The translations under genes were made by a program, and so were the position numbers. Shown piece after piece: positions 24,928 through 28,506 of a stretch of 28,506 bases of DNA. The stretch's first letter is position 1. Each line of letters begins with the position of its first letter. Below the pieces are notes generated by a model. The model saw only the letters and a program-made list of their open reading frames with translations, was not told the DNA's origin and ran no database searches. Source of the stretch: an uncultured Veillonella sp. (GTDB lineage Bacteria > Bacillota > Negativicutes > Veillonellales > Veillonellaceae); the NCBI GenBank assembly GCA_900552715.1, contig USAV01000013.1, positions 1-28,506 on the forward strand, written 5' to 3'.

Positions 24928-25629
24928 TTAGATATAGGAAGGGGCTCCGTTCACTGGTTCGTCACCCATCGTACCAAGCAATTGTTTACCTACTTCACGA
25001 GCAGAGATAACTGCTTGTCGTACAGCCCCAGAATCGCCAGAAATCTGTAAAATAACTTCGTTAGAATTACTTGTACCTGCAGAAGGAGATGCATAACCAA
25101 TTACATCAACGTTCGCAGATTTAACAGCTACATCGGCCATAACTACGCCAATCGCTGCAGGAGCACCTACAATAAGGCCAAAGGCTTTACCTTCTGGAGC
25201 ACCAAATGCTGCATTTACCGCATGACTAGCGCGTGCTGTATATTGAAGTTCAATATGTCCAGCATCGTTTGCGTATACATCGCCAAAGGTGCGTTCCACT
25301 TCAGCCAATGCTACTTCAATAGCTCGTTTTACATCGGATACATCATCGCCACCAAAGATAATTAATGAGCCATGGCCTGCGCCACCTTTAGTATCACGAG
25401 GTAATTCAATGCTAACGATTTCTGTATTTGTTGCTTTTACTGCTTCGTCAGCTGCCATAATGTGTGGGCCTGCACCAGTACGAGCGCCTAAAATACCGAT
25501 AGAACGATATTTTTTCTTTAATTTCATCGCATCTAATACTTGTTGATCTACGTTAGCAATTACGAGACCTATAGTATCGCCAGTTTTGCTAGTCCCTACA
25601 AATTCAGTTAATCCACATGTTGTCGCCAT
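24928..25629 (-). CDS. pduB: Trimeric tandem-BMC shell protein without N-terminal extension (PduB'-like)
   Basis: 233 residues from ATG 25629 (MATTCGLTEFVG), with GGAGGG upstream. It has two BMC domains, with blocks GDTIGLVIANVDQQVLDAM, GARTGAGPHIMAADEAV and GKAFGLIVGAPAAIGVVMAD. It is a close paralogue of the gene at 14871-15719 but starts directly at the BMC core, as does enterobacterial PduB', which has the same length and arises there from an internal start in pduB. It is the first gene of the operon, directly upstream of the dehydratase genes, where pduA-pduB would stand in enterobacteria. Confidence 0.93.
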   Translation of the reverse strand: MATTCGLTEFVGTSKTGDTIGLVIANVDQQVLDAMKLKKKYRSIGILGARTGAGPHIMAADEAVKATNTEIVSIELPRDTKGGAGHGSLIIFGGDDVSDVKRAIEVALAEVERTFGDVYANDAGHIELQYTARASHAVNAAFGAPEGKAFGLIVGAPAAIGVVMADVAVKSANVDVIGYASPSAGTSNSNEVILQISGDSGAVRQAVISAREVGKQLLGTMGDEPVNGAPSYI

Positions 25630-25661
25630 AATACCCTCCATACGTATAATGAAAGTATCTT

Positions 25662-25750
25662 TGTACAGGAAACTATGCTGCGTTATACCATTTTATATTT
25701 TTTAACATTTCTTTAACCATTCATATGTATGCAACACTACATCCTGTACA
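25662..25750. promoter_or_regulatory. Inverted repeat in the pdu operon upstream region
   Basis: TGTACAGGA (25662-25670) and its exact complement TCCTGTACA (25742-25750), arms 71 bases apart, lie 33-121 bases upstream of the first pdu gene. They could be paired operator half-sites for the neighbouring PocR-type regulator, or a leader stem. A weaker pair TTGGA/TCCAA lies at 25796-25815. I found no convincing -35/-10 pair for the operon on the - strand, although the region is very AT-rich. Confidence 0.4.
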
Positions 25751-25926
25751 CCATATATTGCTATAGAGCATGCCTTGCTATTCAGTCACAACCCATTGGA
25801 CTCAATCCTTTCCAAATATAAGTAATATAAGGCTTTTATCTACCTTTATTATAAAAATTATTTAATACAACTTTTTTATGTATATTCGTAAAATACGATT
25901 TTTCTATTACTAAAATGCGACAATCC

Positions 25927-25935
25927 TGTTATACT
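25927..25935 (+). promoter_or_regulatory. Extended -10 promoter for the pocR-type gene
   Basis: TGTTATACT: a TG-N-TATACT extended -10 on the + strand. It would start RNA at about 25942 and give a leader of roughly 170 bases before the gene. No strong -35 is needed with this type. The leader contains no riboswitch that I recognise. Confidence 0.45.
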
Positions 25936-26110
25936 TATACATATAAAGACAAGAAATAACGTAATTTTATAGGTATATGAATTTTAGGTGGTATGTCACT
26001 TTTCTCTTTTCTCAGGTTTAGAGCCGACCCTTTAGCTAGAGAGGAAGTATAGCTATTTTAGCGGTGTGCTTACTAGACCTCTTAACACATTTGTGATTGG
26101 AGGTTTTACT

Positions 26111-27001
26111 ATGATTTGTACGAACGAAGATACTAAGCTTATCAATGAAATCATGCGTGATTTCACAAACATAACAAAAATTGCAGCCATTTTTGTTAAC
26201 AATCGTGGAAAAGTGTTATCTCAGGAATATAACTTTTCTCCATTTTGCAAGGTTGTAAGGCGCAATCCAACCTACGCCAAGCGTTGCAATCAATGCGACT
26301 TATATGGTGGACTAGATGCTACAAAAGAACTATCCTCCTGCCCGTATCGCTGTCATATGGGACTCATAGATTTCTCCGTGCCCATCATGAAAGATGGTGC
26401 CATCTTAGGCTTTATCATGGCAGGGCAAACTAAAACAGAAGATACGACTATTAAGCCGATTTTACCTACTCAAACAGATTGGCACTCTGATACTAAGCTT
26501 CGCGCCTTGTATCGGACATTACCGGTTTTGACTGCTGAACAAATTTATAGCGCCACGAAGGTATTGCGGATCTTAGTAGAGCATTACTTCCCATTTAACG
26601 ATGCCATAGCCGAAGAAATGCCCTATGAACAATTACCGGACTTTATTGAATCGGAACGACCTATTAATCGTCCAGAAATCCGAAAAGCTATGTTATACAT
26701 AGAAAAAAACCTGAGCAAACGCGTATCGCTCAGGAGGATTTCGGAACATATTCATTTAAGCGAGTCCTACTTCTCTAAGATTTTTAAAGATGATACAGGA
26801 CTTTCAGTAGTACAGTATATAACACTATTGCGCATACAAGAGGCCAAAAAGCTATTAGTATATTCCCAATTGACTGTTAATCAGATTAGTAAAACATTGG
26901 GCTATAACAGAACAAGCTACTTCTGTAAAATATTCAAGCTAGCTACCACCGAAACACCACATTCGTATCGGAAGAAATATGCTAAGCCAATTGATGCGTA
27001 A
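26111..27001 (+). CDS. pocR: PocR-type AraC-family transcriptional activator
   Basis: 296 residues from ATG 26111, with GGAGG 7 bases upstream (the frame runs 15 codons further without a site). The N-terminal half is a PocR-type ligand-binding domain: IFVNNRGKVLSQEYNFSPFC, a Cys cluster (C in SPFCK, RCNQCDLYG, SCPYRCHMG) and GLIDFSVPIMKDGAILGFIM. In enterobacteria this domain senses 1,2-propanediol. The C-terminal hundred residues hold two helix-turn-helix motifs of the AraC family: VSLRRISEHIHLSESYFSKIF (about 214-234) and LTVNQISKTLGYNRTSYFCKIF (about 262-283). It is divergent from the pdu operon and is its probable activator. Confidence 0.9.
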   Translation: MICTNEDTKLINEIMRDFTNITKIAAIFVNNRGKVLSQEYNFSPFCKVVRRNPTYAKRCNQCDLYGGLDATKELSSCPYRCHMGLIDFSVPIMKDGAILGFIMAGQTKTEDTTIKPILPTQTDWHSDTKLRALYRTLPVLTAEQIYSATKVLRILVEHYFPFNDAIAEEMPYEQLPDFIESERPINRPEIRKAMLYIEKNLSKRVSLRRISEHIHLSESYFSKIFKDDTGLSVVQYITLLRIQEAKKLLVYSQLTVNQISKTLGYNRTSYFCKIFKLATTETPHSYRKKYAKPIDA

Positions 27002-27009
27002 TATAATAG

Positions 27010-27045
27010 AAAAAAGGCGTAACACCAATGGTGTTACGCCTTTTT
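27010..27045. terminator. Bidirectional terminator between pocR and metQ
   Basis: Perfect 11-bp stem GGCGTAACACC (27016-27026) / GGTGTTACGCC (27030-27040) with a 3-base loop, six A before it and five T after it. It serves both convergent genes. Confidence 0.95.
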
Positions 27046-27108
27046 CGTATCTATAGAGTTTGTCATGAGAAGGTATTTCAGATACATATGTTATTAACGA
27101 TCAATCGA

Positions 27109-27930
27109 TTAGAACGCTGGGATAATAGCCCCTTTATAGTGTTCTTCGATGAACTTCTTAACTTCTGGAGATTGTAATGCTTTAGCTAATTTTTGGATAG
27201 CTGGTTTATTTTCATCACCAGGGTTAACGGAAAGAAGATTTGCATATGGAGAGTCAGCTTTTTCTACGAACAAGCCATCTTTTGTAGGGTTAAGACCTGC
27301 TGGCAATGCGTAGTTAGCATTGATTACTGCTGCGTCTAAATCTTGGATGGAACGAGGAATTTGAGCTGCTTCTAACTCAGTAATTTGGATATTTTTAGGA
27401 TTGCTAGTTATATCAAATACTGTATTAGTCAAACCAGTTGGATCTTTCAATGTTACAAGACCAGCACTTTGCAACAAGAGAAGCGCACGAGCACTGTTTG
27501 TTGGGTCAGATGGAATTGCTACTTTTGCGCCATTTGGCAAGTCTTTCAAGTCTTTAATTTTTTGAGAGTAGATAGCCAATGGTTCAATGTGAACTGGTGC
27601 AAAGCTTACAAAGTTTGTACCATGATCTTTATTGTAGTTATTTTGGTAAGGTACGTTTGCAAAGAAGTTTGCATCTACTTCATGGCTAGATAGAGCCATA
27701 TTTGGTTGGATGTAGTCTGTAAATTCAACGATTTGTAAGTCTACACCTTCCTTAGCCAAAATAGGTTTAACTTGTTCTAAAATTTCAGCATGAGGTACAG
27801 GATTTGCGGCTACCTTTAATACCTCTTTAGAGCCACTAGAGCTCGCGTTATTTGTGGAAGAGCCACAACCACTAATCAATAAGGACGCACCTAGTACGGC
27901 CGTCGCTGCCAATGCTAACCATTTTTTCAT
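27109..27930 (-). CDS. metQ: MetQ/NlpA-type ABC transporter substrate-binding lipoprotein
   Basis: 273 residues. Solute-binding lipoprotein of D/L-methionine importers (MetNIQ). Residues 1-22 are a lipoprotein signal ending in LISG followed by the lipidated Cys, then a Ser/Asn-rich tether. NlpA-family blocks: LKVAANPVPHAEILEQVKPI, VDANFFANVPYQNNYNK and AVINANYALPAGLNP. No metN or metI gene adjoins in the window: the upstream side is a long non-coding gap and the downstream side a terminator, so the permease genes must lie elsewhere. Ligand specificity (methionine or another amino acid) cannot be settled by sequence. AGGAGG precedes the ATG. Confidence 0.88.
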   Translation of the reverse strand: MKKWLALAATAVLGASLLISGCGSSTNNASSSGSKEVLKVAANPVPHAEILEQVKPILAKEGVDLQIVEFTDYIQPNMALSSHEVDANFFANVPYQNNYNKDHGTNFVSFAPVHIEPLAIYSQKIKDLKDLPNGAKVAIPSDPTNSARALLLLQSAGLVTLKDPTGLTNTVFDITSNPKNIQITELEAAQIPRSIQDLDAAVINANYALPAGLNPTKDGLFVEKADSPYANLLSVNPGDENKPAIQKLAKALQSPEVKKFIEEHYKGAIIPAF

Positions 27931-27939
27931 GTAATCCTC

Positions 27940-28006
27940 CTATCTACGATGAAAACCTACATCTCGGACGAGGACTCATACGTATACAACATTCGTAGAT
28001 ATTATA
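27940..28006 (-). promoter_or_regulatory. metQ promoter -10 box and short leader hairpin
   Basis: TATAAT on the - strand at 28001-28006 would start RNA near 27994. The leader then holds a near-perfect inverted repeat: ATCTACGATG on the + strand (27941-27950) against CATTCGTAGAT (27990-28000). No S-box riboswitch signature is visible. The rest of 28007-28177 is AT-rich with nothing else recognised. Confidence 0.4.
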
Positions 28007-28177
28007 ATAAATCTATTTTTATTATCATGTATCTACATTTGATTATTTAATAATTTCGATATAGCAAGTATATCAATTTAATTCCTACTCGTATAATAGA
28101 TTTTATGTATGTATTAATATAACTTTAATCTATAGCAAGATAAGAGTAATTACATTTAGCTATGCCAAGTACATAAA

Positions 28178-28248
28178 AACGGTACTAAGCTGATTCCCCG
28201 TACTACTAGGTAATATACCTAATAGGTACAATCAAACTTAGTACCGTT
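28178..28248 (-). terminator. Branched terminator-like hairpin
   Basis: Perfect 12-bp outer stem AACGGTACTAAG (28178-28189) / CTTAGTACCGTT (28237-28248), with an inner stem around CTAGGTA...TACCTAA (about 28207-28222). On the - strand the outer stem runs into TTTTTATG, placing it as terminator for the gene ending at 28300. Confidence 0.6.
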
Positions 28249-28299
28249 ATACATATCGCTCTATATAATAAACAATCTAATCAAAATCAAAAAATCAAC

Positions 28300-28506
28300 T
28301 TATTGAGTTGACGTTGTTTGCTCCACAGAAATAGTTACAGGTGCTGATAATTTAGCCTCTAACCAAGCTTTTATTCGTTTCAAATCTGCATCAGATATAG
28401 CAGATGTAGTATGGATAATCACCATATATCGACTCGCTTTAGGCTGTTCTAGATTATCTATTAAAGGCATGCCTTCCACTTTGCTTACAAACGGGAATAA
28501 CGCCTT
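28300..28506 (-). CDS. C-terminal end of an unidentified protein (cut by window edge)
   Basis: The - strand frame is open from the window edge to a TAA at 28300-28302, giving 68 residues (KALFPFVSKVEGMPLIDN... ending VTISVEQTTSTQ). The segment has an alternating strand-helix pattern (ASRYMVIIHTTSAISDADLKRIKAWLEAKL). A branched terminator lies downstream, supporting a real gene end. I do not recognise the family, and the start and most of the protein lie outside. Confidence 0.6.
   Translation of the reverse strand, partial: KALFPFVSKVEGMPLIDNLEQPKASRYMVIIHTTSAISDADLKRIKAWLEAKLSAPVTISVEQTTSTQ

Noticed and set aside
25640..26110. Cobalamin riboswitch in the pdu/pocR control region
   Set aside because: No B12-box-like sequence or matching architecture is visible on either strand.
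27931..28140. S-box or other methionine/SAM riboswitch upstream of metQ
   Set aside because: The conserved core pattern is absent and the leader seems too short (about 64 bases).

Overview
The window looks like chromosome from a Veillonella-type member of the Negativicutes. Base composition is AT-rich, and a lactate permease sits beside a very large 2-hydroxyacyl-CoA dehydratase activase, which fits a lactate-fermenting anaerobe. The genus is inferred from gene content and overall impression, not from a marker gene.

Left part (1-8339). A 5'-truncated lactate permease on the + strand ends at a strong terminator. A small secreted PepSY-domain gene (-) and a Bcr/CflA-type drug exporter (+) diverge from a shared intergenic region, and a terminator-like hairpin lies between the exporter's candidate promoter and its start. 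A roughly 680-base gene-free stretch (3408-4085) is built from nested inverted repeats: two MITE-like units of about 160 bp in opposite orientation. It separates the exporter from the convergent 1417-residue activase gene.

Centre (8788-25629, all - strand). This is one long 1,2-propanediol utilisation (pdu) bacterial microcompartment operon. In transcription order it reads: short PduB (PduB'-like), pduC, pduD, pduE (B12-dependent diol dehydratase), pduG, pduH (reactivase), pduO (corrinoid adenosyltransferase), pduF (diol facilitator), pduU, pduV, a cobT homologue, pduA, full-length pduB, an unlisted 59-codon gene, a pduK-like shell gene with a Lys-rich tail, pduJ, pduL, eutJ-like, pduM, pduN, pduP, pduQ, then a terminator. 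Diol enters by PduF and is dehydrated by PduCDE to propionaldehyde inside a protein shell (PduA, B, B', J, K, N, U). The aldehyde is then dismuted by PduP/PduL to propionyl-phosphate and by PduQ to propanol. PduGH and PduO keep the cobamide cofactor active. PduS, PduT and PduW are not in the cluster.

Right part (26111-28506). A divergent PocR/AraC-type activator gene (+) is the likely regulator of the operon. It is followed by a bidirectional terminator, a MetQ/NlpA lipoprotein gene (-), a large structured terminator and the 3' end of an unidentified gene (-).

The most unusual items are: the 59-residue protein at 14602-14781, which looks like two cargo-encapsulation helices joined by a flexible linker; separate genes for PduB and PduB'; the divergent CobT inside the operon; the Lys-tailed shell protein; and the nested palindromic elements at 3430-4053.
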